Shown piece after piece: positions 7,839 through 16,942 of a stretch of 64,000 nucleotides of DNA (position 1 is its first letter; each line of letters starts with the position of its first letter). The notes under the pieces were generated by a model. That model did not search any database, was not told the origin of the DNA, and saw nothing but the letters and a program-made list of their open reading frames with translations. The stretch covers positions 2,081,501 to 2,145,500 of the forward strand of contig NZ_CP156079.1 of assembly GCF_040892545.1 (NCBI RefSeq), given 5' to 3'. The translations under genes were made by a program, and so were the position numbers. This DNA is from Paracidovorax avenae. GTDB taxonomy: Bacteria > Pseudomonadota > Gammaproteobacteria > Burkholderiales > Burkholderiaceae_C.

Positions 7839-8852
7839 ATGTCGAAATCTCTGTTTTCCGTATTCGGCCCGCGCTGCGCGCGGGCTTTGGGCTGGCTGGC
7901 GCTGGCTGTCGCGCTGCCGGTGGCCGCGCAAGGCACTCCGGGGGAGACCTATACCGGGCGCGGCACGTTCTATGGCTACGATGGCGGCGGCAATTGCAGC
8001 CTGCCGTTTCCGGAGCATGTGTTGACCGTCGCCATCAATGATTCCGACTACCAGGGCTCGCAGGCGTGCGGGGCCTACCTCGAGGTGCTGAACCCCGCGA
8101 CGTCGAAGAAGGTGGTGGTGCGCGTGGACAACCGCTGCCCCGACTGCCCGCCGCACGGGCTGGATCTGGCGATCCCGGCTTTCGCGCAGATCGCCCCGAT
8201 GGAAGCGGGCATCGTCTCGCTGCGCTGGCGCTATGTGTCGGGGCCCGATGCGCAGGCGTCCGTGGTTTTCAAGGAAGGCTCGAGCGCTTCGTGGAGCGCC
8301 CTGCAGGTGCGCAACCAGCGCAATGCGGTGGCATCGCTCGCCTATCGCACGAGCGGTTCGGGCGGTACCTATGTGCCGCTGGAGCGGCAGATGTACAACT
8401 ACTTCCTCGCGCCGGGCGGCATGGGACCGGGGCCGTTCGACCTGAAAATCACCGATGTGTTCGGCCAGGTGCTGGAGGTGTCCGGCGTGCCGCTGAGCGT
8501 GGGGCCCGAGCTGCCGCTGGGCGTGCAGTTCCCCTCGGTGCTGCCCGCAGCCGGTTCGGCCTGGTCCGTACCGGATTCCACGCCGCCGGCGCCCGCCACC
8601 GGCCCGGTCACCTATGCCACCAGTGTCAACAGCGACTGGGGCCAGGGCTATTGCCTGAATGTGACCGTGACCAATCCCAATGCCGGTCCGGTGGACTGGG
8701 CCGTGCGCATTCCCGTGGCGGGAACGGTCTATAACGCCTGGGACTCCCAGGTGACCCAGACGGGCAACGAGCTTCTTGCCCAGGGTGCGGCCTGGAACCG
8801 CACCCTGCAGGCCGGTGCCAGCGTGCAGTTCGGCTTCTGCGCCAACCGCTGA
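7839..8852 (+). CDS. Expansin-like protein with C-terminal cellulose-binding module (CBM2)
   Basis: This is a 337-residue secreted protein. ATG 7839 follows GGGAGGG and opens a signal peptide (residues 1-31, cleavage near VAAQG). Residues ~34-131 are a double-psi beta-barrel like plant and bacterial expansin domain 1, with RGTFYGYDGGGNCS and the conserved CPPHGLDLAIPAFAQIA, whose Asp109 corresponds to the conserved expansin Asp. Residues ~135-230 form the beta-sandwich domain 2. A Pro/Thr linker leads to a family-2-like carbohydrate-binding module (~257-337) with aromatic residues Trp267, Trp287, Trp301 and Trp319 and a Cys272/Cys334 pair. Expansins loosen cellulose networks without hydrolysis. 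In plant-associated bacteria they aid colonisation or virulence, which is the likely role here. Confidence 0.9.
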   Translation: MSKSLFSVFGPRCARALGWLALAVALPVAAQGTPGETYTGRGTFYGYDGGGNCSLPFPEHVLTVAINDSDYQGSQACGAYLEVLNPATSKKVVVRVDNRCPDCPPHGLDLAIPAFAQIAPMEAGIVSLRWRYVSGPDAQASVVFKEGSSASWSALQVRNQRNAVASLAYRTSGSGGTYVPLERQMYNYFLAPGGMGPGPFDLKITDVFGQVLEVSGVPLSVGPELPLGVQFPSVLPAAGSAWSVPDSTPPAPATGPVTYATSVNSDWGQGYCLNVTVTNPNAGPVDWAVRIPVAGTVYNAWDSQVTQTGNELLAQGAAWNRTLQAGASVQFGFCANR

Positions 8853-8906
8853 GCGTTGTCCGGCCCCGGCCTGTTTCCGGGCCGCGGTCCTTCCTTCCGG
8901 CGGGTG

Positions 8907-10499
8907 TCAATGCCCCGCGCCGGATCGGGGGGTGGCGGGCTGCTGTCCGCCCGCCACCACGATCCGGTCGCGGCCCTGCTGTTTGGCTTCGTAGAGGGCC
9001 GTGTCGGCGCGGCCCAGCAGTTCTTCCGGCGTTTCAGGTGCGAGCCCCGGGCAGCAGGCGACGCCCCCGCTCACGGTGACGTGGCCGGAGGGGCTGCCGG
9101 GGTGCGGCAGGCGCAGGGCGATGACCGCGGAGCGGGCGGCCTGGGCCACCTGCAGGGCGCCCGGCGCATCGGTTTCCGGCAGGACGATGGCGAACTCCTC
9201 GCCGCCATAACGGGCGATGAAGTCCCCGGGCCGGCGGATCGATCCCGCCAGCGCGTGCGCCACACGGCGCAGGCATTCGTCCCCCTCCAGGTGCCCCAGG
9301 GCGTCGTTGTAGCGCTTGAAGAAATCGACGTCGAACATCACCACCGAAACAGGCCGCTGGTAGCGCCGGCACTGCGCCATCACTTCGCGGATGCGCCGGT
9401 CGTAGGCCCGCCGGTTGTGCACTCCGGTGAGTCCGTCGTGCTCTGCCATGTGCTCCATGCGCGCGTGCGCCTCGACCAGCGCCTCGTGGGTCGTGCGCAG
9501 CCGGAGGTCGGCATCCCGCCGCAATTTCACGGTGCGGATCAGGTAGACCCCCGCAGGGCCGATCACGGCGAGCAGGAGCAGGATGCCTGCGAACTGCACG
9601 GCCGTGGCCCTGCGCCACTCCGCGAGGATCTCATCCTCGGACAGCGCCACGGCCGCAGCGAGCGGGACATTGCGCGCGTACTCGAAACTGACGAGGCGCA
9701 CCACGCCGTCGATGGGCGACGGCATGACGGAGATGCCCGATCGGGAGCTGAGGAATTGCTGCAGCTGCGAAACCGGCAGCATGCGCCCGAGGTCTTCCAC
9801 GCGGAAGGGCTCGCGCGTCAGCACGGTGCCGTCGGTCCGCAGCAGCGCGATGGCGCCCTTGTGTCCCACGTCGAAGCCCTGCAGCACCTGCTGCACGTGC
9901 CGGACGCGCAGGGTGGCGAGCACCACGCCCGCGAACCCGCCCTGGGCATCGTTGATGCGGCGGGACAGCGGGATGACCCATTCCCCCGTCGTCCGGCTCT
10001 TCAGGGGCTTGCTGACGTAGGTCAGGGTGCTGGGATTGTCGCGGTGGTGGACGAAGTATTCGCGGTCGGAATTGTTGGCTGCCGGAGGCGGTATCGGCAG
10101 ACTGTGCACGAGCCATTCACCGTTTTTGCCGAAGACGAACAGCCCATGCAGGTGTTCCGCCAGGGACACCTGGTTGACCAGCACGGGCTGCAGCGTGTCC
10201 AGTTGCGCGGGCGACAGGTCGTCGCGCTCCAGTTCGTACTGGATGGAAACCAGCGCGCGACCCACCTCCGTGGCAAGGCCGTCCATCTGCTGCGCCACGG
10301 CCCGGGACAGGTTCTTGGCGAAGACCTGTGCCTGCTGCCATTCGGCCTGCTGGGCCCGCCAGGCCAGCCACACGTTCGAGCCGATGAGCAGCAAGGCCAC
10401 CAGGACGACGAAGCCGACGGCGAGTGGCAGGGAGCGGTCCGGGCCGGATCCCTGCGGTGGAGCGGAAGGCAACGACGGTTCCGGAGGGGCGGTGGACAT
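8907..10499 (-). CDS. Membrane-anchored diguanylate cyclase with periplasmic sensor domain
   Basis: From ATG 10499 the protein has 530 residues. A first transmembrane helix (~23-47) and a second near 305-328 bracket a ~250-residue extracytoplasmic sensor of dCACHE type (DREYFVHHRDNPSTLTYVSKP is typical). A C-terminal GGDEF domain follows with the intact active site RYGGEEF at 430-436, the metal site FDVDFFKRYND, and the start motif HDGLTGVHNRRAYD. It should make cyclic di-GMP in response to a periplasmic ligand. An in-frame ATG at 10556, overlapping the LysR gene stop, is an alternative start. It is transcribed behind the LysR gene and may be cotranscribed with it, though a functional link is unclear. 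Confidence 0.9.
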   Translation of the reverse strand: MSTAPPEPSLPSAPPQGSGPDRSLPLAVGFVVLVALLLIGSNVWLAWRAQQAEWQQAQVFAKNLSRAVAQQMDGLATEVGRALVSIQYELERDDLSPAQLDTLQPVLVNQVSLAEHLHGLFVFGKNGEWLVHSLPIPPPAANNSDREYFVHHRDNPSTLTYVSKPLKSRTTGEWVIPLSRRINDAQGGFAGVVLATLRVRHVQQVLQGFDVGHKGAIALLRTDGTVLTREPFRVEDLGRMLPVSQLQQFLSSRSGISVMPSPIDGVVRLVSFEYARNVPLAAAVALSEDEILAEWRRATAVQFAGILLLLAVIGPAGVYLIRTVKLRRDADLRLRTTHEALVEAHARMEHMAEHDGLTGVHNRRAYDRRIREVMAQCRRYQRPVSVVMFDVDFFKRYNDALGHLEGDECLRRVAHALAGSIRRPGDFIARYGGEEFAIVLPETDAPGALQVAQAARSAVIALRLPHPGSPSGHVTVSGGVACCPGLAPETPEELLGRADTALYEAKQQGRDRIVVAGGQQPATPRSGAGH

Positions 10500-10537
10500 G
10501 GATGGGCGGGGCGCTGCTGGGCTGTGGCTGGCTATTC

Positions 10538-11434
10538 TCACACTGCCGGGCGACATTCCATCACCCTGCGATAGAGCTCCCGGGCGGCGACGGACAACTC
10601 CCGGTCGCGGCGGCGCACCAGGAAGATCTGGCGCGTCAGCGCCGGCAGCGACAGCGGCCGCGTCACGAGGCCGGGCTGCGAGAAATGGAAGAGCGTGAGC
10701 GTGGGCACCACGCTGATGCCGATGCCCGCCCGCACCATGCCCATGACGGTGGCGAGCTGTTCCACCTCCATCAGCGTGTTCATGGCATGGGGATGGATGG
10801 CAGCCTCCAGGTACTGCCGTACGCTGCTGGTGCGCGCGAGGTGCACGAACGGCCAGGGCGCGAGGTCCTGCACCTGCAGGCCGCCGCGGCGACGGCGTTT
10901 CGCGAGCGGGTGGTCGGCGCGGCATACGAGATGGAAGCCGTCGCTGCAGAACGCTTCGGCCTGCAGGGAGGGGGTGTCTGCTCGGATGGCTGCCAGTGCG
11001 AAGTCCGCCCGGCCCGATGCCACGCGTTCGATGCAGGGCTCGGACAGCACGTCGGCGATGTCGAGCTCGATCCGGGGATGGTCGGCCCGGAACCCGGCCA
11101 GGATCCCGGGCAGCCAGCCGGCTGCCAGCGAGGGCAGCAGCGCCAGGGACACCCGGCCGCGCCGCAATTGAGCCGCATCGCGCGCCAGGCCGATCGCGCT
11201 GTCGATCTCCGCGCGCAGGCGCCGCGCGGACTCCAGGAACTGCAGGCCCTCCGGGGTCAGCTCCACATGGCGCGTGCTGCGGTCGAACAGGCGCAGCCCG
11301 AGGCCTTCCTCCAGCGAGCGCACGAGGGCGCTGAACGCCGGCTGCGAAAGATGGCACAGGCCCGCCGCCCGCGTGAAACTGCGCTCCTGCGCCAGTGCCA
11401 GGAACGCATCGATGTGGCGGCTGGAAAGATGCAT
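10538..11434 (-). CDS. LysR-family transcriptional regulator
   Basis: This 298-residue protein has the standard architecture: an N-terminal winged helix-turn-helix (residues 1-60, HIDAFLALAQERSFTRAA and SQPAFSALVRSLEEGLG) and a C-terminal inducer-binding domain (~90-295). It is divergent from the AtuA-like gene at 11563 with a 128-bp intergenic region, the usual arrangement for a LysR regulator and its target. It therefore probably controls the AtuA-like/Bug receptor operon. The inducer is unknown. Confidence 0.9.
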   Translation of the reverse strand: MHLSSRHIDAFLALAQERSFTRAAGLCHLSQPAFSALVRSLEEGLGLRLFDRSTRHVELTPEGLQFLESARRLRAEIDSAIGLARDAAQLRRGRVSLALLPSLAAGWLPGILAGFRADHPRIELDIADVLSEPCIERVASGRADFALAAIRADTPSLQAEAFCSDGFHLVCRADHPLAKRRRRGGLQVQDLAPWPFVHLARTSSVRQYLEAAIHPHAMNTLMEVEQLATVMGMVRAGIGISVVPTLTLFHFSQPGLVTRPLSLPALTRQIFLVRRRDRELSVAARELYRRVMECRPAV

Positions 11435-11512
11435 GGGACGGGGCAGGGCGGCGTGGCGGATGCGGCCGGTGGATTGATCGGAAAAACGGATGAATCCATC
11501 TTAACAATCTAT

Positions 11513-11541
11513 TTCACGAAACAAGTCGCGGCGCCTACATT
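11513..11541 (+). promoter_or_regulatory. Candidate sigma-70 promoter of the AtuA-like operon
   Basis: TTCACG (11513-11518) and TACATT (11536-11541) have 17-bp spacing. The site lies in the LysR/AtuA divergent region, and an AGGAGA site follows before the ATG at 11563. Confidence 0.5.
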
Positions 11542-11562
11542 GGGTCCAGGAGACCACAACGC

Positions 11563-12915
11563 ATGGCGAATGGAGACATCTTGCGCATCGGCTGCGCGGC
11601 CGGCTTTTCGGGCGATCGCACCGATGCCGCGCTGCCCGTGGTGCGGGCACTGATCGGCAGTGGCGGCCCGGCCGTGCTCATCTTCGAGACGCTCGCGGAG
11701 CGCACGCTGGCCCTCGCGCAACTGGCCCGCAGGACGGACCCGCAGGCCGGCTTCGAACCGCTGCTCGACGAGTTGCTGCGCCCGGTGCTCCCGCTCTGCC
11801 TGGAGCACGGGATCCGCATCGTGAGCAATTTCGGCGCCGCGAATCCGGAAGGTGCCGCGCGCCGCATCCACCAGCTGGCCGCTGAACTCGGCCTGCGGCG
11901 CCCGCGCGTGGCCGTGGTGCACGGCGACGACCTGAGCGGTCCAGGCCACCAGCCGCTGCTGTCCGGCGCCCTGGGCGCCGCGCTGCCCGCCGAGCCGGTG
12001 GTGAGCGCCAATGCCTATATCGGCGCGGAGCCGATCGCCGGGGCACTGCGCGAGGGGGCCGATATCGTGGTGTGCGGGCGGGTGGCGGATCCTTCGCTCG
12101 TCGTCGGGCCCGCCTTGGCGCATTTCGGCTGGAGGCTCGACGACTGGGACCGCCTGGCCCGCGCCACCATGGCCGGGCATCTGCTGGAATGCGGCGCGCA
12201 GGTCACCGGCGGATACTTCGCCGATCCGGGCTACAAGGACGTGCCCGGCATGGCGCGATTGGGCTATCCCATCGCCGAGATCGATGCCGACGGCCACTGC
12301 ACGCTGTCCAAGCCGGAGGGCACGGGCGGGCGCATCGACGAGCGCACGGTGAAGGAGCAGCTGCTGTACGAACTGCACGATCCGGCCGCCTATCTCACCC
12401 CCGACGTGGTGGCGGACATCACCGCCGCGACGGTGCGCGAGATCGCTCCGGGCCGCGTGCGGCTCGAGGGCGTGCGCGGGCACCCGCGCCCCGCAGCCCT
12501 GAAGGTGAACGTGTGCTTCGAGGCTGGCTGGTTCGCCGAGGGCGAGATCTCCTACGCTGGCCCCCGGGCCGAGGCGCGGGCGCGGCTGGCGGGCGAGACA
12601 CTGCGCGAGCGCCTGGCCGGCGTCGCGCCGCTGCGCCTGGACCTGATCGGCGTGACCAGCGTGTTCGGGGACGACACCAGCCGCTGGCTGGACGAGGCGC
12701 TCCCCGGGGACGCCCGCGACGTGCGGCTGCGCGCAGCGCTGCAGCACCGCGACCATGCGGCGGCCCGGCAACTGGTGCGGGAGGTCACGGCCCTGTACTG
12801 CTGCGGCCCGGCGGGCGGTGGCGGCGTGCGCACCGCCATGCGGCCGCGCCTGGGCATGGTGTCGTGCCTGGTGCCGCGCGAGTCGGTGCCGGCCGGTCAC
12901 CGGTTCATGGATTGA
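11563..12915 (+). CDS. Acyclic terpene utilisation AtuA-like protein (DUF1446), large domain
   Basis: This 450-residue protein matches the AtuA N-terminal family: LRIGCAAGFSGDRTDAA near the start, then AERTLALAQLAR, NFGAANPEGAARRI, SANAYIGAEPI and VVCGRVADPSLV. AtuA was named from the citronellol/geraniol catabolic cluster, but its biochemical role is unproven, and homologues occur widely beside CoA-dependent catabolic genes and Bug receptors. Here the small C-terminal AtuA-like domain is encoded by the separate next gene, 13 bases downstream. The divergent LysR gene likely regulates the pair. Involvement in terpene use specifically is not shown by this context. Confidence 0.85.
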   Translation: MANGDILRIGCAAGFSGDRTDAALPVVRALIGSGGPAVLIFETLAERTLALAQLARRTDPQAGFEPLLDELLRPVLPLCLEHGIRIVSNFGAANPEGAARRIHQLAAELGLRRPRVAVVHGDDLSGPGHQPLLSGALGAALPAEPVVSANAYIGAEPIAGALREGADIVVCGRVADPSLVVGPALAHFGWRLDDWDRLARATMAGHLLECGAQVTGGYFADPGYKDVPGMARLGYPIAEIDADGHCTLSKPEGTGGRIDERTVKEQLLYELHDPAAYLTPDVVADITAATVREIAPGRVRLEGVRGHPRPAALKVNVCFEAGWFAEGEISYAGPRAEARARLAGETLRERLAGVAPLRLDLIGVTSVFGDDTSRWLDEALPGDARDVRLRAALQHRDHAAARQLVREVTALYCCGPAGGGGVRTAMRPRLGMVSCLVPRESVPAGHRFMD

Positions 12916-12928
12916 AAGGACGGACGCG

Positions 12929-13321
12929 ATGGATCTTCCGCATTCGGCCGCCGAGGCGGCCTCCGGCGAGCACATCGCCGTGCCGCTCTACCGGCTCGCG
13001 CACGGGCGCACGGGCGACAAGGGCAACCGCTCGAACATCAGTGTGATCGCCTGGCATCCGGCGCTCTGGGACGTGCTGGTGGAGCAGGTGACCGAAGACG
13101 CCGTAGCGCGCCGGTTCGAGCAGCGCCAACCGAGCCGCGTGCGCCGCTACCTGCTGCCGCAGCTGCACGCGATGAACTTCGTGATCGACGACGTGCTCGA
13201 CGGCGGCGTGAACGATTCCCTCAATCTCGACAGCCACGGCAAGGCGCTCGCCTACCTGCTGCTGGACCTGCCCCTGCAGGTGCCCGCCGCGCTCGCGCAG
13301 CACCTGGCCGGCCCGCCCTGA
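12929..13321 (+). CDS. AtuA-like C-terminal domain protein
   Basis: This 130-residue protein corresponds to the small domain found at the C-terminus of fused AtuA proteins. It has LYRLAHGRTGDKGNRSNISVIAWHP near residues 20-45 and LNFVIDDVLDGG-like and SLNLDSHGKALAYLLLDLPL segments at the end. An AAGGA lies seven bases before the ATG, and the gap from the large subunit is 13 bases, so the two are cotranscribed and presumably form a complex. The role is as uncertain as that of its partner. Confidence 0.8.
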   Translation: MDLPHSAAEAASGEHIAVPLYRLAHGRTGDKGNRSNISVIAWHPALWDVLVEQVTEDAVARRFEQRQPSRVRRYLLPQLHAMNFVIDDVLDGGVNDSLNLDSHGKALAYLLLDLPLQVPAALAQHLAGPP

Positions 13322-13373
13322 CGGCGGAGCGCCCGCACCTTCCCACATAAATCCACAAGGAGACAACGCCACC

Positions 13374-14366
13374 ATGAACCATTCCGCCTTCCGCCTGTCG
13401 CGCCGCCGCGCGGCCCTGGCAGCCGCCTTTGCCCTGTTCGGCCCGGCCGCATCCGTCACGGCCCAGCCGGCCGCCTATCCGTCCAAGCCGCTCACCTTCG
13501 TGGTGCCCTTCGCCGCCGGCAGCGCCACCGACCAGCTCGCGCGCGCCCTGGGGCAGGCGATCACCACCGATACGAAGCAGCCCGTGGTGGTGGACAACAA
13601 GGCCGGCGCGAGCGGCATGATCGCCGCCCAGGCGGTGGCCAAGGCGCCGCCGGACGGCTACACGGTGCTCATCACGACGAACACCACCCACGCGGCCAAC
13701 GAGCACCTGTACCGCAAGCTGCCTTATGACCCGGTGAAGGATTTCGTGCCCGTCACGGGCCTGGGCAAGGGCGGGCAGGTGCTGGTGGTGAATGCCGGTG
13801 CACCCTACCGCAGCGTGGCCGACCTGCTGGCCGCCGCGAAGAAGAACCCGGGCAAGCTGAGCTTCGGCAGCGGCAGCTCTTCCAGCCGCATGGCCGGGGA
13901 AATGCTCAAGCAACTGGCCGGCGTGGACATCCTGCACGTGCCCTACAAGAGCAATCCGCTCGCCATCACCGACCTGCTGGGCGGGCAGATCGACATGATG
14001 ATCACCGACACCTCCACCGGCGTGCCGCAGATCAAGTCGGGCAAGCTGCGCGCGCTGGGCTATTCCACGCAGAAGCGCAGCGCGCAGCTGCCGGACGTGC
14101 CGACCCTGGAGGAGGCGGGCGTCAAGGGCTACGACATGGGCTACTGGTTCGCGGCGTACGTGCCTGCCGGAACACCGGCACCCGTGGTGTCGCGGCTGAA
14201 CGAGCTGTTGACCGCCGCCACGCAGAGCGCCGCGGCGAAGTCGTTCTACGACACCGCCGGCTCAGAGCCCTGGACAACCACGTCGGCCGAGCTGGCCCGC
14301 TTCCAGGCGGCCGAGACGCAGAAGTGGGGCAAGGTGATCAAGGCCGCCGGCATCGATCCGGAATAG
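13374..14366 (+). CDS. Bug-family tripartite tricarboxylate transporter substrate-binding protein (TctC-like)
   Basis: This 330-residue periplasmic receptor has a signal peptide (RRRAALAAAFALFGPAA, cleavage near TAQPA) followed by the family's YPSKPLTFVVPFAAGSATDQLAR entry, VVDNKAGASGMIAA, the NTTHAANEHLYRKLPYDPVKDF block and DIMITDTSTG-like signatures. Such receptors are hugely expanded in Comamonadaceae and Bordetella and are usually encoded without membrane subunits, as here. It lies 52 bp after the AtuA-like pair and probably delivers the substrate, likely a carboxylate, of that pathway. Ligand identity is unknown. Confidence 0.9.
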   Translation: MNHSAFRLSRRRAALAAAFALFGPAASVTAQPAAYPSKPLTFVVPFAAGSATDQLARALGQAITTDTKQPVVVDNKAGASGMIAAQAVAKAPPDGYTVLITTNTTHAANEHLYRKLPYDPVKDFVPVTGLGKGGQVLVVNAGAPYRSVADLLAAAKKNPGKLSFGSGSSSSRMAGEMLKQLAGVDILHVPYKSNPLAITDLLGGQIDMMITDTSTGVPQIKSGKLRALGYSTQKRSAQLPDVPTLEEAGVKGYDMGYWFAAYVPAGTPAPVVSRLNELLTAATQSAAAKSFYDTAGSEPWTTTSAELARFQAAETQKWGKVIKAAGIDPE

Positions 14367-14534
14367 GCCCCGCACCTGCCTGATGTGCCGGGCTGGCCGC
14401 CCGGCAGTCCGCACAGGGCGCTTCGTGCCCGGATCGCATGGCGTCGCGCATCGCCAGGGGCGGTCGCGCCCCGCAGTCCGGCGTTCCTGGTGGCGGCTTG
14501 CGCATTCCACAACGACAACACTGGAGACATCGCC

Positions 14535-16694
14535 ATGCATTTTCCTCAAGCCATATCCCGGCGCGCCCGCCCGCGGCGCCCATTCCCCGCGGCCGCCGCC
14601 GCGGCGTTCGCCGCCACCGCGCTGCTGGCCGCATGTGGCGGCGGCGGTTCATCGACGCTGGCGGACGGCGCACCGAAGCTGCGCCTCACCATCGCTGCCA
14701 CGGAAGACTTTCCGGGCAGCTACGGCAGCGTGGGCGCGTATGAAAAAGTGTCGGGCACGGTGCAGGGCGAACTCGATCCGGCGGACCCGCGCAACGCGGT
14801 CATCCAGGACCTGCGGCTCGCTCCGCGCAACAGCCGCGGCATGGTGGAGTACAGCGCCGACTTCGTGCTGCTCAAGCCCAAGGACATGTCCAGGGCCGGC
14901 GGCGTTCTGCGCTACGACGCGCCCAACCGCGGCAACATCCTCACGCTGCCCAACCCGGCGGCCGTGCCGGGCGATGCGGTGTATTTCGAGCGGGGCTACA
15001 CCTTCCTCTATTCCGCATGGCAGGGCGACGTGCCCAAGAGCTCTCCCGCGCGGCTCACCGCCACCGTGCCCGTGGCCCGCAACGCCGACGGCAGCAGCAT
15101 CACCGGCCCGTACCGCACGGAGCTGGTGCCCACCGCCGCGGCCGCGGCCATGGCGCTGCCCGGAGGCGTCTTCAACGGCACCATGATTCCCTACGAGCCC
15201 GCGGCACTGGACAACACGCAGCCGGGCTATTCGCTCACGCGCCGCCGCAACGAGACGGATCCGCGCGAAGCCATACCGGCCGCGGACTGGAAGTTCGCCG
15301 CCTGCGATACCGGGGCCAACCCCTTCCCCGGCACGCCCAGCCCCGCCAGCGTCTGCCTGCGCGGCGGGTTCGATCCGCAGTATCTGTACGAACTGGTCTA
15401 TGTGGCCAAGGACCCGAAGGTCATGGGCGTGGGGCTTGCCGCATTGCGCGACACCGTGGGCTTCTTCCGCGGCAGGGCCGCCGATGCGGATGGCCGGGCC
15501 AATCCGCTGGCGGGCCGGATCACGCACGTGATCGGACAGGGCACGTCCCAGTCGGGCAATGCCATGAAGACCTTCCTGCACCTGGGTTTCAACCAGCGGC
15601 TGGACGGCGGCATGGTGTTCGACGGCATCTACGCCCATGTCGCCGCGCGGCAGACCAATGTCAACACCCGCTTCGCCGTGCCCGGCGGCGGTGGCGGCCT
15701 GCGCACCGACCACACGGCCTTCGGGCAGACGGCGCCGCGCGGACTGGCGGCGGATTACGTGGATGCGGTGAGCGGCCGCGAGGGCGGGGTGATGCGCCGC
15801 TGCAGCGCGACCGGTACCTGCCCGCGTTTCTTCCTGGGCCTGTCGGGCACCGAGTTCTGGCAACTGCAGGGCTCGCCCGTGCTCACCGATGCGCAGGGCC
15901 GGCGCGACATCGCCCAGCCTGCCAATGCGCGCATCTACTACTACGCGAGCACGCAGCACGGCGGGGCTGGCGGGGTGGAAAGCATCAGCTACGCGCCATC
16001 GCGCACCGTCTATCCCGCCGGCACCGTGGTGCATTTCAACGACACCTTCCGGGCCCTGTTCCTCGCGCTGGAGGACTGGGTGGTGCGCGGCACCGAGCCG
16101 CCGGCCAGCCAGGTGCCCCGCATCGCGGACGGCACGCTGGTGCGCCCGGACCAGGTCGCCTATCCGGCCATGAAGGGGCTGACCTGGAGCACGGGCGGCG
16201 TGCAGGCCCCGATTCCGGAGTTCCGCTACCAGGCGCGCTACAACGGCTTCACCCTGCTGGACTTCGGGCCGCAATATGTGCCGCAGGACGAGTCGGGCAT
16301 CGCCACGGTCCTGCCTCCGCGGGTGGTGGGGCGTGACTACGCCATCCTGGTGCCGCAGGTGGATCCGGCGACCGGGCTGGCGCGCGCCGGCATCCAGAGC
16401 GTGGAGGCCCTGGCGCCGCTGGGCACGAGCATCGAGTTCAACGAGGTGGCCACGCCCGGCATCGTCGATCTCGCGAACCTCACCGGCAGCTTCATCCCGT
16501 TCCACAAGACACGCGCTGTGCGCCTGGCCGCGGGCGACGGGCGGCCGTCGCTGGAAGAGCTGTACGGCTCGCAGGCGGGATACGTGGCCGCCGTGTCCCG
16601 CGCCGCCGACGGGCTGGTGGCGCAGCGCCTGCTGCTGCGCCGCGACGCCGACGCGGTCGTGGCCAAGGCGCGCGCGGCCAACATCCTGCCCTGA
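14535..16694 (+). CDS. Alpha/beta-hydrolase domain lipoprotein
   Basis: This 719-residue protein starts at ATG 14535 behind GGAGA. Residues 1-34 are a lipoprotein signal with lipobox LLAAC, then a Gly/Ser linker. It resembles the large uncharacterised alpha/beta-hydrolase-domain family in which the nucleophile elbow reads G-x-S-x-S-G, here GTSQSGN at 336-342, followed by AMKTFLHLGFNQR. It would sit in the outer membrane or periplasm and hydrolyse an ester or lactone; the substrate is unknown. The order (receptor, hydrolase lipoprotein, cytochromes c) suggests a periplasmic oxidation pathway, but the 168-bp gap before it and 248-bp gap after it leave operon membership open. Confidence 0.78.
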   Translation: MHFPQAISRRARPRRPFPAAAAAAFAATALLAACGGGGSSTLADGAPKLRLTIAATEDFPGSYGSVGAYEKVSGTVQGELDPADPRNAVIQDLRLAPRNSRGMVEYSADFVLLKPKDMSRAGGVLRYDAPNRGNILTLPNPAAVPGDAVYFERGYTFLYSAWQGDVPKSSPARLTATVPVARNADGSSITGPYRTELVPTAAAAAMALPGGVFNGTMIPYEPAALDNTQPGYSLTRRRNETDPREAIPAADWKFAACDTGANPFPGTPSPASVCLRGGFDPQYLYELVYVAKDPKVMGVGLAALRDTVGFFRGRAADADGRANPLAGRITHVIGQGTSQSGNAMKTFLHLGFNQRLDGGMVFDGIYAHVAARQTNVNTRFAVPGGGGGLRTDHTAFGQTAPRGLAADYVDAVSGREGGVMRRCSATGTCPRFFLGLSGTEFWQLQGSPVLTDAQGRRDIAQPANARIYYYASTQHGGAGGVESISYAPSRTVYPAGTVVHFNDTFRALFLALEDWVVRGTEPPASQVPRIADGTLVRPDQVAYPAMKGLTWSTGGVQAPIPEFRYQARYNGFTLLDFGPQYVPQDESGIATVLPPRVVGRDYAILVPQVDPATGLARAGIQSVEALAPLGTSIEFNEVATPGIVDLANLTGSFIPFHKTRAVRLAAGDGRPSLEELYGSQAGYVAAVSRAADGLVAQRLLLRRDADAVVAKARAANILP

Positions 16695-16942
16695 GCCGCC
16701 GCCGGCGCCCTGGACGCTTGCCCGTCCGGGGCGGATCCCGGCGTGGAGTGCGTCGGTGTGACGTGGCGGGCTGTACGTGCCGGCCGGGGGTGCGTAGAGT
16801 GGCGGGGCAGGGCGCCCCGCCCGTACGACGAACGAAGAGACAAACCCCCATGCCGCCCATACCCCCAGGCCCGCCCTGGCATGCATTCCTTTCTTTCCTG
16901 CTGCACCGTTGCACGGCCCGGCTCCGGCCCGGCGAGGCGGCG

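Noticed and set aside
8907..11507. A continuous 866-codon minus-strand frame that would join the LysR region to the GGDEF cyclase
   Set aside because: The first ~320 codons lie in the wrong frame of the LysR gene and are Arg/Pro/Ala filler. The cyclase has its own start near 10499 or 10556.
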